Positions 1 through 7,749 of a stretch of DNA of 11,203 nt are shown in pieces (within the stretch, counting starts at the first letter, position 1; every line of letters begins with the position of its first letter). Source of the DNA: Clostridia bacterium (GTDB lineage Bacteria; Bacillota; Clostridia; Christensenellales; Borkfalkiaceae); NCBI GenBank assembly GCA_017504065.1, contig JAFVRU010000053.1:1-11203 (forward strand). The letters run 5' to 3'. A program made the translations under genes and the position numbers. The notes beneath the pieces were generated by a model. The model made no database searches. It was not told the DNA's origin and saw nothing but the letters and a program-made list of their open reading frames with translations.

Positions 1-1
1 C

Positions 2-1960
2 GTCGTGCACGAAACGCACGGGATCGGGAAAGCCGTCGGCATGAAAAAAATTGAAACGACGGACGGTACGAAAGAATACATCGCCGTTTCCTATAAAGAC
101 GGGGATATGCTGTACGTGCCCGCCGAGTCCATGGACGTGCTGTCCAAATACGTCGGGGACGCGAATCCGTCGTTGAGTAAGATCGGCGGCGCGGATTTCG
201 AACGGGTGAAAGCTCGCGTTAAGGCGTCGTTGAAACGGCTCGCGTTCGATTTGAAAAAACTGTACGCAGAACGCGCGGAAAACCGCGGCTACGCGTTTCC
301 TGAAAACGAAGTGTTCATGCGGGAATTCGAAGACGCGTTCGAATACGAACTGACCCCCGATCAAGCGAGTTCCGTACAGGAAATTAAAGCGGATATGTGC
401 TCGGAAAAGGTAATGGATCGGTTGCTTTGCGGGGACGTTGGGTTCGGGAAAACGGAAGTTGCGTTCCACGCGGTATATTTGTGCGCGCTCGCAGGAAAAC
501 AAGCGGCGTTGATGTGTCCGAGTACCGTGCTTTGCAGTCAGCATTTGAATACGGCGATCAAACGCTTTTCCGAATTTGGATTGAAAGTTGCGGGACTCAA
601 CCGCTTCAACACGCCCAAGGAACAGGCGGCGATTTTGAAAGGACTCGCGGACGGGAGCATCGATCTCGTGATCGGTACGCACCGTTTGCTCTCCGCGGAC
701 GTAAAATTCAAGAATTTGGGCTTGCTTGTGCTCGACGAAGAACAGCGGTTTGGAGTGGAGCATAAGGAGCGTATCAAACACTTGCGTAAGGACATCGATT
801 GCTTGACGATGACGGCGACGCCGATTCCGCGTACGCTGCACATGTCGCTGTCGGGGATACGGGATATTTCGACGATTCAAACGCCCCCGCACGAGCGGTT
901 ACCCGTGCAAACGTACGTCGTGGAAGAAACGGAAACGCTCATTCGCGACGCCTGCATACGGGAGCTTTCTCGCGGCGGGCAGGTGTTCATTCTGTATAAC
1001 AAAGTGGAGAGTATTTTCACGTTCGCGGCAAGGATAAAACAGATCTTGCCCGAAGCGACGTTGTCCGTTGCGCACGGGAGAATGGAAAAAACCGCGCTGG
1101 AAAACGCCGTGTTGGATTTTTACGGCGGGAAGTCGGATATTCTCGTAACGACGACGATCATTGAAAACGGAATCGATTTGCCGAACGCGAACACGCTAAT
1201 TGTCATCGATAGCGATCGGTTGGGGATTTCCCAACTCTATCAGCTCAAAGGCAGGGTGGGCAGAAGTACTAGGCTCGCGCACGCGTATTTCACGTATAAA
1301 GCGGAAAAGGTCATGACGGAAAACGCGGCTTTGCGGTTGAAAGCGATTATGGAATTTACCGAGCTCGGCTCGGGGTATAAACTCGCCATGCGGGATTTGG
1401 AAATTCGCGGCGCGGGGAACGTTTTGGGCGCGGAGCAACACGGGCACATGGACAGGGTCGGCTACGAGCTGTATTCCAAGCTCTTAAAGGAAGAATTGAC
1501 GGGCGAAAGCCAAACGGTTGCGGAACTAGATATCCGCGCGAACGCGTACATTCCCGAAAAGTACGTGGAATCGTCGGCGGGGCGGCTTGATTGCTACAAA
1601 CAGATCGCGGAGATCGGTTCGGTCGCCGATTACAAGCGCGTATACGCGTCCTTGCAGGATATGTACGGAGAGCTCCCGCGAGCGGTGGAGAACTTGCTCG
1701 TGATCGCGGTGCTCAAAAGCTACGCGCAAAAATTCGGGGTCAAAAAGATCGGCGTAGTCAAAGGCGTGGGGAGTTTGGAGTTCCCGAGCTTGGAAGCGTT
1801 GGGCGATCAGCGGGTCTTGGCGGCGATGGATAAATACCAAGGCAGAGTGCGGCTGAATATGGCGGAAGCGCCCGTAATCGAGTTTTACGGACGTCGGGAA
1901 GCTACGGAATTGATGGCGGAAATGACAAAATTTTTGAAATTTGCGTTAACTTTCGTATAG
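2..1960 (+). CDS. mfd: Transcription-repair coupling factor Mfd, C-terminal part (5' end outside window)
   Basis: Mfd is a cytoplasmic DNA translocase. It binds RNA polymerase stalled at DNA lesions, pushes it off and recruits UvrA for nucleotide excision repair. The frame is already open at base 2, and the first residues (VVHETHGIGKAVG) match the start of the CarD-like RNA-polymerase-interacting domain, so the UvrB-homology half lies upstream. Counting from the GTG at base 5, the helicase motifs are in order: Walker A GDVGFGKT (about 143-150), the GTHRLLS block (224-230), Walker B DEEQ (244-247), TATPIPRT (270-277), and motif VI QLKGRVGRS (413-421). These are followed by the RGAGNVLGAEQHGH translocation segment (468-481) and a C-terminal TRCF domain (about 510-651). 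Full-length Mfd is about 1150 residues, so roughly 57% is present. The stop is TAG, with no terminator after it; the next gene's -35 begins 17 bp later. Confidence 0.97.
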   Translation, partial: VVHETHGIGKAVGMKKIETTDGTKEYIAVSYKDGDMLYVPAESMDVLSKYVGDANPSLSKIGGADFERVKARVKASLKRLAFDLKKLYAERAENRGYAFPENEVFMREFEDAFEYELTPDQASSVQEIKADMCSEKVMDRLLCGDVGFGKTEVAFHAVYLCALAGKQAALMCPSTVLCSQHLNTAIKRFSEFGLKVAGLNRFNTPKEQAAILKGLADGSIDLVIGTHRLLSADVKFKNLGLLVLDEEQRFGVEHKERIKHLRKDIDCLTMTATPIPRTLHMSLSGIRDISTIQTPPHERLPVQTYVVEETETLIRDACIRELSRGGQVFILYNKVESIFTFAARIKQILPEATLSVAHGRMEKTALENAVLDFYGGKSDILVTTTIIENGIDLPNANTLIVIDSDRLGISQLYQLKGRVGRSTRLAHAYFTYKAEKVMTENAALRLKAIMEFTELGSGYKLAMRDLEIRGAGNVLGAEQHGHMDRVGYELYSKLLKEELTGESQTVAELDIRANAYIPEKYVESSAGRLDCYKQIAEIGSVADYKRVYASLQDMYGELPRAVENLLVIAVLKSYAQKFGVKKIGVVKGVGSLEFPSLEALGDQRVLAAMDKYQGRVRLNMAEAPVIEFYGRREATELMAEMTKFLKFALTFV

Positions 1961-1977
1961 ATTGTCGGTGAAAACGT

Positions 1978-2006
1978 TTGCACTTTGTAAAAAAATGCGG
2001 TATAAT
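1978..2006 (+). promoter_or_regulatory. Sigma-A promoter for the SurA/PrsA-like lipoprotein gene
   Basis: The -35 box TTGCAC (1978-1983) and the -10 box TATAAT (2001-2006) are separated by exactly 17 bp. Transcription would start near 2013, giving a leader of about 73 nt before the ATG at 2086. It sits just after the mfd stop, so the lipoprotein gene can be transcribed independently of mfd. Its presence also argues against translation starting at the TTG at 1978, which is part of the -35 box. Confidence 0.82.
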
Positions 2007-2073
2007 ATTAGTTGACGATAAAAGGGTAGAAAGGAAATTGTTCGTTTTTGCCCGAAAATGCAGGATAAAAAAT

Positions 2074-2080
2074 CGGAGAG
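2074..2080 (+). promoter_or_regulatory. Ribosome binding site deciding the lipoprotein start
   Basis: CGGAGAG lies 5 nt upstream of the ATG at 2086. It selects this start over the in-frame upstream codon at 1978 and places the signal peptide exactly at the N-terminus. Confidence 0.75.
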
Positions 2081-2085
2081 ATTTT

Positions 2086-4236
2086 ATGAGTAAAAGAAAC
2101 ACTTTAAAAAAGACGGCGGCGCTCCTTTTGGGCGCGACGCTCACGGTTGGCGCAACGGGTTGTGATTTCCTTCTCACGGACGGCGAGAAGAATTTAAAAC
2201 AAGTTGTCGCTTCCGTAAACATTACCGAGAGCATGAAAAACAATGACGAAGTTTACGGCTCGGTTGCGGACGACGTAGCGAAAGTACTCGAAGTGGGCGG
2301 ATTCACGACGGATATTTATAAGCGGGATTTGATTGCGTATTTCTTGGGTACGGGGTACACGTACGTAGAGAATTACGGCTATACCTATGAAGATACGTTC
2401 AATATGTTGTTGGACGGGCTTGTGAACCGTGAAATCATGTTGCAATACGCGATCGCGTATTACTTGAAGAATAACGCCGACGTAACGGCGGACGGTTGCC
2501 AAGCGTATATTACGGCGCAAACGGAAGCGACGACGGGCAAAGAAAAGGAAAAATTACAACAATATCCCGAAGTGCTCGCGATGAAGTATTTCCTGACCGA
2601 CGGCGGTAAGACGGAAGTGGACGGCGACTATGATCCGCTTGAAGACTACGACGTAGCGGTGTATACGTTGAAGAAATCGTTCAACGATTCGTCGGATTCC
2701 TTGGAAACGTCCTATATCCAAGCGGAAGAAGACAATCACGATCACGGGGAAACGCGTACGATGCCGACGAATGCAGATACGCAAAAATCCGATTACTATA
2801 CGTTGGATTACGATATTTATACGGGTCGTAACACGCCCGATTCCTGCGGGGAATACGAACGTGTAGACGGTTCTACGTCCACGACCAGACAAAAGGCGTA
2901 CAATGCGTTCCTTGCGAATTTGCAAAGCTATAACTTGATCAAGACCAAGGGCGACGGCGTGGAAAATACGGCGGACGTAAAAACGCTTGAATATTATTAC
3001 GTAGAATTATCGTCCTTGCTCGGGCAAGCGCTCATCAATAAGTATTTTGAAGACTTGATGGACGAAGCGACTGCGCTTCTTACCGACACGTACGTAGAAG
3101 AAAAATACAAGACGAAATACAATCAACAAAAAATCGCTAATGCGACCAATCCGACGGCGTTCGATACGGCGCTTGACGGATTGTCCGACGATTCGTTCGT
3201 ATTATACGGACAGGAAGGGTTCGGGTTCGTTTACAACATCTTGTTGCCGTTCTCGTCCAGCCAAACGGTGCAATACAACGAAGCGAAAAACCGTGGGCTT
3301 TCGGAAGACGCGGTGTTTGCAGCTCGTCGTTCGATTTTGAACAACGTGGTTGGGAAAGATCTTCGTGATAGTTGGATTTCCACGCATGATCATGCGAACT
3401 ATTCGTACGAAAAAGACGGGAAATACTATTTCTTCGAAGGGAATTTGACGAACTCCAAGAAATACGAAAGCTTGACGCAATACGCGGGTTCGTATGCCTA
3501 TAACGGCACGGTTACGTTAAACGAAGCGGAAGACAAGTACGAATTCAAGGCGAATGAATTGAAGATTGGGGATTCGGAAACGGGCTTCATCAACGAATTT
3601 GAGAACCATATCGAAAAAGCGCTTGGGGTAGAAGAAGCGAAGAAAGGTACGGTTGCGACGGGTGCGGTAAAAGACGCGTACAAGTTGACGACGAAGTTCT
3701 CGGTAGACGGTAAGGTCGATTACAGCAAGTTTATGTACTACGAAGGGCAAGTCAATTTCACGAATACGCCCAAAGCTTCCGATTACTTCAATCCCAACAG
3801 CGAATCGTACAAAGCGCTTTCTGCGGTCAACGAATTGATGTTCGCATACAGCACGGATACGGGTTGCTTGAATACGTATATGGGCTATGCGGTATCTCCT
3901 TACGGAACGGATTTCGTACCGGAATTTGAATACGCGGCGCAATACGCTGTAAAGAAAGGCGTAGGCTCGTACGTAGTTTGCGCGACGGATTACGGTTGGC
4001 ATATCGTTTATACGACGTTTGCGTATAAGACGGGCGACGTGTACGGCGGCTACGTAGCGGCTGAAAAGGACGTGGAAGGTACGTTCTCGAACATGTTCTA
4101 CGAATCGTTGAAGACGTCGTTGTCCAACAACCACGCGAACGAAACGCAAAGCAGCGTACTCAATCAGTACGATAACGACGATTGCGTAACGCGCTACGAA
4201 TCGAGATATAAGGATTTGTTGTCGTTGGACGCATAA
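2086..4236 (+). CDS. SurA/PrsA-like foldase lipoprotein (parvulin-type, divergent)
   Basis: This is a 716-residue secreted lipoprotein, probably a chaperone or peptidyl-prolyl isomerase acting outside the membrane. The ATG at 2086 has a GGAGAG ribosome site (2075-2080) and gives a lipoprotein signal: a basic start (MSKRNTLKK), a hydrophobic stretch, and a Cys at residue 26 in ATGC (a slightly atypical lipobox). Residues about 38-130 look like a SurA N-terminal domain (VVASVN, then DLIAYFLGTGYTY, then LVNREIMLQYAIAYY). Residues about 590-645 resemble the C-terminal half of a parvulin domain (TDFVPEFEYAAQYAVKKG, then TDYGWHIVYT). The approximately 400 residues between are Tyr/Asp/Lys-rich and not recognised. 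PrsA is usually about 300 residues, so this protein is much longer. Location after mfd fits the common Bacillota order of mfd followed by a PrsA-like gene. Isomerase activity is not established from sequence, because the N-terminal half of the parvulin fold is unclear. Confidence 0.75.
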   Translation: MSKRNTLKKTAALLLGATLTVGATGCDFLLTDGEKNLKQVVASVNITESMKNNDEVYGSVADDVAKVLEVGGFTTDIYKRDLIAYFLGTGYTYVENYGYTYEDTFNMLLDGLVNREIMLQYAIAYYLKNNADVTADGCQAYITAQTEATTGKEKEKLQQYPEVLAMKYFLTDGGKTEVDGDYDPLEDYDVAVYTLKKSFNDSSDSLETSYIQAEEDNHDHGETRTMPTNADTQKSDYYTLDYDIYTGRNTPDSCGEYERVDGSTSTTRQKAYNAFLANLQSYNLIKTKGDGVENTADVKTLEYYYVELSSLLGQALINKYFEDLMDEATALLTDTYVEEKYKTKYNQQKIANATNPTAFDTALDGLSDDSFVLYGQEGFGFVYNILLPFSSSQTVQYNEAKNRGLSEDAVFAARRSILNNVVGKDLRDSWISTHDHANYSYEKDGKYYFFEGNLTNSKKYESLTQYAGSYAYNGTVTLNEAEDKYEFKANELKIGDSETGFINEFENHIEKALGVEEAKKGTVATGAVKDAYKLTTKFSVDGKVDYSKFMYYEGQVNFTNTPKASDYFNPNSESYKALSAVNELMFAYSTDTGCLNTYMGYAVSPYGTDFVPEFEYAAQYAVKKGVGSYVVCATDYGWHIVYTTFAYKTGDVYGGYVAAEKDVEGTFSNMFYESLKTSLSNNHANETQSSVLNQYDNDDCVTRYESRYKDLLSLDA

Positions 4237-4251
4237 CGCTTGAAGAAAGAC

Positions 4252-4288
4252 AACAGCCCGATTGCTTTTAGACAATCGGGCTGTTTTT
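4252..4288 (+). terminator. Strong rho-independent terminator after the lipoprotein gene
   Basis: A perfect 13-bp stem is formed by AACAGCCCGATTG (4252-4264) and CAATCGGGCTGTT (4273-4285), with an 8-nt loop, followed by a run of T (4284-4288). It begins 16 bp after the lipoprotein stop and ends 27 bp before the MATE start. It also shows that the open frame at 4240-4314 is not coding. Confidence 0.92.
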
Positions 4289-4314
4289 ATGGAATTTTGC
4301 TTTTTGGTTGTACT

Positions 4315-5676
4315 ATGGCTCGAATACATTTATCGGAAAATTTCACCTATAAAAAACTACTGCGCTTTGTAGCGCCGTCAGTCATATCTTTGGTATTTGC
4401 TTCGCTCTACGGGATCGTGGACGGATTCTTCGTTTCCAATTTCGTGGGCGAGCTGCAATTCGCAGGCTTGAATTTGATTTTTCCCCTGATTATGATTTTG
4501 GGCGCGGTTGGGTTTATGCTCGGTACAGGCGGGAATGCCGTCGTTTCCAAGGCGTTGGGCGAAAAGGACACGGAGAAAGCCAACCGTATTTTTTCCATGC
4601 TCATTTATCTCTCGCTCGGGATCGGGATCGTTTTGGGTTTGGTGGGAATTTTGCTCGCCCGTCCCGTAGCAGAACTCTTTGCGCGGGCGGAGAAAGATCT
4701 GTCGCCTGAACAGAAAGCGGAACTTATCGACCATTGCGTTTTATATTCCCGAATTTTGCTTGCGGCTTTACCGACGTTCATGCTGCAAAACGTATTCCAA
4801 GGTTTTTTCGTAACGGCGGAAAAGGCGCGGCTCGGCTTACTCGTAACCGTTGCGGCGGGGACGGGGAACATTGTGTTCGACGCGTTATTCATTGTCGGTT
4901 TTGATTGGGGGCTCGCGGGCGCTGCGATCGCAACCGCGCTCAACCAAGTCATTGGCGGAGTTGTGCCGCTAATCTATTTCGGGCGAAAGAACGGCAGCTT
5001 GTTGCGGCTCGGGAAAACCCGATTTGACGGTAAGGTGCTTGTCAAAGTTTGCTATAACGGTATGTCGGAGTTCTTTACAAATATTTCCATTTCCGTTGTA
5101 GCAATCGTTTATAACACGCAACTGATGAAATATATCGGTATCGACGGCGTTACTGCGTACGGCGTAGTACAATACATCGGGTTCATTTTTATCAGCGTCT
5201 TTTTGGGCTACGCAATGGGTAGTTCACCGATCGTCGGGTATGATTACGGCGCGCAGGATAAAGAAAAGCTCAAAAACGTTTTGAAAAAGAGCCTTGTACT
5301 TACGGGAATTTGTGGGATTGTCATGGCGGGAATTTCCGCCGTCTTTGCAAAGCCGTTTTGTTCGATTTTCGTCGGAAAAAACGATATCGTATTACCGATT
5401 GCCGTAAAGGGCATGCAGTTCACCGCGATAAGCTTTCTGCTTTGCGGGTTTAACATTTTTGCTTCGGCGTTTTTCACGTCGCTCTCCAACGGTACGGTTT
5501 CGCTTGTGATTTCTTTCAGCCGTATGTTCGTTTTTCAAATCGGCGCGGTATTGCTCTTGCCCATATTTTTCGGCGAAAACGGAATTTGGTCGGCGGTGAT
5601 CGTCGCGGAAGCAATTACGCTATTGTTTACGGGAATCTTTTTAATTACGCAACGCAAAAAATACGGATATTTATAA
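4315..5676 (+). CDS. MATE-family multidrug efflux transporter (MepA-like)
   Basis: This is a 453-residue polytopic inner-membrane protein of the MATE (multi antimicrobial extrusion) family, which exports cationic drugs or metabolites using a Na+ or H+ gradient. It has the usual family length and about 12 hydrophobic segments in two similar halves. Typical MepA-like blocks are visible: APSVISLVFASLYGIVDGFFVS (about 20-41, shown here only as a landmark), GTGGNAVVSKALGEKD (70-85), TAEKARLGLLVTVAAGTGN (167-185), and WGLAGAAIATALNQ (198-211). The start at ATG 4315 places the first helix where the family has it (ARIHLSENFTYKKLLRFVAPS). No good Shine-Dalgarno is seen before it, and the frame extending further upstream runs through the terminator hairpin. 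A weak promoter could overlap the terminator (TTGCTT 4262-4267, TTTTAT 4285-4290). The HAD gene follows after 22-40 bp and is probably co-transcribed. Substrate cannot be told from sequence. Confidence 0.93.
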   Translation: MARIHLSENFTYKKLLRFVAPSVISLVFASLYGIVDGFFVSNFVGELQFAGLNLIFPLIMILGAVGFMLGTGGNAVVSKALGEKDTEKANRIFSMLIYLSLGIGIVLGLVGILLARPVAELFARAEKDLSPEQKAELIDHCVLYSRILLAALPTFMLQNVFQGFFVTAEKARLGLLVTVAAGTGNIVFDALFIVGFDWGLAGAAIATALNQVIGGVVPLIYFGRKNGSLLRLGKTRFDGKVLVKVCYNGMSEFFTNISISVVAIVYNTQLMKYIGIDGVTAYGVVQYIGFIFISVFLGYAMGSSPIVGYDYGAQDKEKLKNVLKKSLVLTGICGIVMAGISAVFAKPFCSIFVGKNDIVLPIAVKGMQFTAISFLLCGFNIFASAFFTSLSNGTVSLVISFSRMFVFQIGAVLLLPIFFGENGIWSAVIVAEAITLLFTGIFLITQRKKYGYL

Positions 5677-5716
5677 AAAGGAGTGGGGCAGGTATTCGTT
5701 GAATGCCCAAAATGCT

Positions 5717-6349
5717 ATGAAAAAAACTTATCTTTTCGACTTTGACGGAACGCTGGTGGATTCCATGCCTACCTATTTTAAAGGCTTGTTGAACGTGTTG
5801 GACGAATTCCAAATTCCTTATAGCGATGATATCGTGAAAATCGTAACGCCGCTCGGGTATCCGGGTACGGCGCGGTATTTTCAAAGCTTGGGCGTACCCT
5901 TGTCCGAAGACGAGATTATTCGTCGCTTTCAAGACTATTCCGTCAACGCGTATACGAACTCCGTTCCCGCAAAGAAGAACGTTGTGGAAACGTTGCGGAT
6001 TTTAAAGGAACAGGGGCACAGTTTAAACGTCCTGACGGCGAGCCCGCATACGCAGCTCGATCCTTGTTTAAAGCGTTTGGGGATTATGGAATGGTTTGAT
6101 CACGTGTGGTCGTGCAACGATTTCAACACGACGAAAGCCGATCCCGAAATCTATAAGCGTGCAGCGGAGCAGATGGGCGTACCCGTAAAAGACGTTATCT
6201 TTTTAGACGACAATTATAACGCCGATAAAACGGCGAAAGAAGCGGGTATGATTGTTTACGGCGTTTACGATCCTTATTCCGAGCCGTATTTGGACGAGAT
6301 AAAAGCGCTCGTAGATAAATTTATTTACGATTTTAAGGAATTGTTGTAA
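5717..6349 (+). CDS. HAD-superfamily phosphatase (subfamily IA, phosphoglycolate phosphatase-like)
   Basis: This is a 210-residue cytoplasmic haloacid-dehalogenase-type hydrolase, likely acting on a small phosphorylated metabolite. All four catalytic motifs are present: I, DFDGTLVDS with nucleophile Asp8 and acid Asp10; II, LTAS with Thr107; III, Lys140 in TTKADPEIY; and IV, FLDDNYNAD with Asp164/Asp165. A helical cap domain occupies about residues 16-85, as in subfamily IA. The ATG at 5717 starts the protein at the usual point just before motif I but has no Shine-Dalgarno. The alternative in-frame TTG at 5699 adds six residues and has AGG at 5690-5692 at good spacing, with GGAG at 5680-5683 further up, so the start is uncertain. 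It lies directly behind the MATE gene with no terminator between them. The substrate is unknown. Confidence 0.9.
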   Translation: MKKTYLFDFDGTLVDSMPTYFKGLLNVLDEFQIPYSDDIVKIVTPLGYPGTARYFQSLGVPLSEDEIIRRFQDYSVNAYTNSVPAKKNVVETLRILKEQGHSLNVLTASPHTQLDPCLKRLGIMEWFDHVWSCNDFNTTKADPEIYKRAAEQMGVPVKDVIFLDDNYNADKTAKEAGMIVYGVYDPYSEPYLDEIKALVDKFIYDFKELL

Positions 6350-6417
6350 AGCTTTTGAATAAAACGCGGTTAAGGGTAGGGTTCTTGATAAATATTTTTT
6401 GCTCCTTTAAGAATTAC

Positions 6418-6446
6418 TTGACAAAATGATAGAATTCTTTTATAAT
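6418..6446 (+). promoter_or_regulatory. Perfect consensus sigma-A promoter for glycerol-1-phosphate dehydrogenase
   Basis: TTGACA (6418-6423) and TATAAT (6441-6446) are both exact consensus hexamers, separated by 17 bp. Transcription would start near 6453, giving a leader of about 55 nt. This is the strongest-looking promoter in the window, suggesting high expression, or expression held down by an unseen repressor. Confidence 0.9.
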
Positions 6447-6507
6447 GAAAAAGAAAATAGGAGCGTATTTATTTTAAATAAAATAAGACAAGGAATAAAA
6501 CAAAGCG

Positions 6508-7608
6508 ATGAATATGAACGTAGAATACCGCCACGAGAGCGGATTTAAGTGCTTTTTGCAAAAAATGACGAACAAACGCGTTGCGGTGATGTATGACGTG
6601 AATACGAAACCTTATGCGCTGGAGTTCATGCGCGAACTGCAAGAAAACGGCGCGGCAACGGTCGCTGTGTATTATCCCGACGAAGAACTTGTTCCGTCGG
6701 AAGATAAGTGCGAATATGCCTATCAAACGGCGCAGGGCACGGATTACGTGCTCGCAGTGGGGAGCGGAACGCTCAACGACATGGCGAAGTCGGTTTCCAC
6801 TCGGTTGGGGATTGCCTGCGGAGTTTTGGCTACGGCGGCGAGTATGGACGGGTATTGCTCGAAGGGCGCGGCGTTGATGCGTGGGGGAGTAAAAGTTACC
6901 GACGAAGTACATACGCCCGAAGACATTTTGATCGATTTGGAGATTGTCCGTAACGCGCCGAAGATTATGACGGCTGCGGGGTTCGGAGACATTATCGGGA
7001 AATATACCTGTTTGATGGATTGGAAGTTGGCGAATGCGGTCAAGGGAGAAAGTATTCATCAAGAAGCGTTTGCGATGATGGAACAAGCCCGTACGGCGGT
7101 TGTAGAAGCGTTTGAAGGTTTGACGAAGTATGAAAGCGAAGCGATTGCGAAATTGATGCGCGCGTTGATCGTAGCGGGTACGTCTATGGCGATTTGCGGA
7201 AATTCCCGCCCGGCAAGCGGCAGCGAGCACCATCAATCGCATTTCTTGGAAATGGATTTTGTGCGCCGCGGTGAAAAGATTCCGATGCACGGATTAAAAG
7301 TGGCGATCGGGACTTTGGTTTCTATCGAGTTGTACAATTACTTGAAAGACAATCAAGTGGTCTTTGAAGGGGCGGAAAAAGTCTACGAATTTGTTGCCGA
7401 ATTGCCGAGCGTGGAAGAAGTTCGGGCGATGCTTGTGCAAATGGGCTGTCCCGTACGGTTTTCGGAAATCGGGGTGAGAGAAGAAACGATGCGGGAAATG
7501 CTCGCAAAGGCATATACCGTGCGAGATCGTTATACGGTGTTGACGTTGATTCACGAGCTCGGTTTGACGGAATCGATTACACCGCTGATTATGGCAAAAT
7601 ATTATTAA
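6508..7608 (+). CDS. egsA: sn-Glycerol-1-phosphate dehydrogenase (AraM/EgsA family)
   Basis: This 366-residue cytoplasmic NAD(P)-dependent enzyme belongs to the iron-containing alcohol dehydrogenase fold. The family interconverts dihydroxyacetone phosphate and sn-glycerol-1-phosphate. Recognisable blocks are the nucleotide-binding GSGTLND (85-91), TAASMDGYCSKGAAL (109-123), and GFGDIIGKYTCLMDW (158-172). The likely metal ligands are Asp161, His241 in GSEHHQSH, and His261 in PMHGLKVAIG. Bacillus AraM/EgsA is slightly longer (about 394 residues). AAGGA at 6490-6494 is 13 nt upstream of the ATG; a second in-frame ATG lies at 6514. It is monocistronic, with its own consensus promoter and terminator. 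In Bacillus the product feeds heptaprenylglyceryl phosphate synthesis; here no partner prenyltransferase is adjacent, so the pathway is unassigned. Confidence 0.92.
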   Translation: MNMNVEYRHESGFKCFLQKMTNKRVAVMYDVNTKPYALEFMRELQENGAATVAVYYPDEELVPSEDKCEYAYQTAQGTDYVLAVGSGTLNDMAKSVSTRLGIACGVLATAASMDGYCSKGAALMRGGVKVTDEVHTPEDILIDLEIVRNAPKIMTAAGFGDIIGKYTCLMDWKLANAVKGESIHQEAFAMMEQARTAVVEAFEGLTKYESEAIAKLMRALIVAGTSMAICGNSRPASGSEHHQSHFLEMDFVRRGEKIPMHGLKVAIGTLVSIELYNYLKDNQVVFEGAEKVYEFVAELPSVEEVRAMLVQMGCPVRFSEIGVREETMREMLAKAYTVRDRYTVLTLIHELGLTESITPLIMAKYY

Positions 7609-7620
7609 AGCTTATCAAAA

Positions 7621-7658
7621 AGAATGCGCCCCAAGCAATCCTGTTTCGGGTGCATTTT
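7621..7658 (+). terminator. Probable rho-independent terminator after egsA
   Basis: The stem AATGCGCCC (7623-7631) pairs with GGGTGCATT (7648-7656) through nine pairs, including one G-U, and can extend outward by two weaker pairs. The loop is 16 nt and the T run is short (7655-7658), so it is weaker than the one at 4252. Confidence 0.65.
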
Positions 7659-7677
7659 GCATTATTGGACATAGTTG

Positions 7678-7702
7678 CGCTTATAAAAATCGATAGTAAG
7701 CG
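7678..7702. repeat. Short inverted repeat upstream of the 7750 gene
   Basis: CGCTTA (7678-7683) and TAAGCG (7697-7702) are exact reverse complements around a 13-nt AT-rich spacer. The repeat ends just before GGAG at 7705. It could be a leader hairpin or a regulator-binding site. Six base pairs may also arise by chance. Confidence 0.3.
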
Positions 7703-7749
7703 TAGGAGAAATGGACCATCATAAACCACGACTAATAAGGAGATTATCA

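Noticed and set aside
1978..2085. N-terminal extension of the lipoprotein to the TTG at 1978
   Set aside because: This stretch contains the -35 and -10 boxes and the ribosome site. The signal peptide begins at 2086.
3517..4329. 270-codon open frame on the - strand
   Set aside because: It lies antisense to the lipoprotein gene, crosses the terminator, has Arg/Val-rich composition typical of a reverse-frame shadow, and matches no family.
6378..6416. Imperfect inverted repeat (TTCTTGA and TTAAGAA) after the HAD gene
   Set aside because: It has one mismatch in seven and a long AT-rich loop, with no GC stem and no T run at the right place, so it is not a credible terminator.
6469..7290. 273-codon open frame on the - strand
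   Set aside because: It is antisense to the clear EgsA/AraM coding region, is Arg/His-rich and has no recognisable motif.
7665..7687. TTGGAC and TATAAA as a promoter for the 7750 gene
   Set aside because: The spacing is only 11 bp, which is too short for sigma-A recognition.
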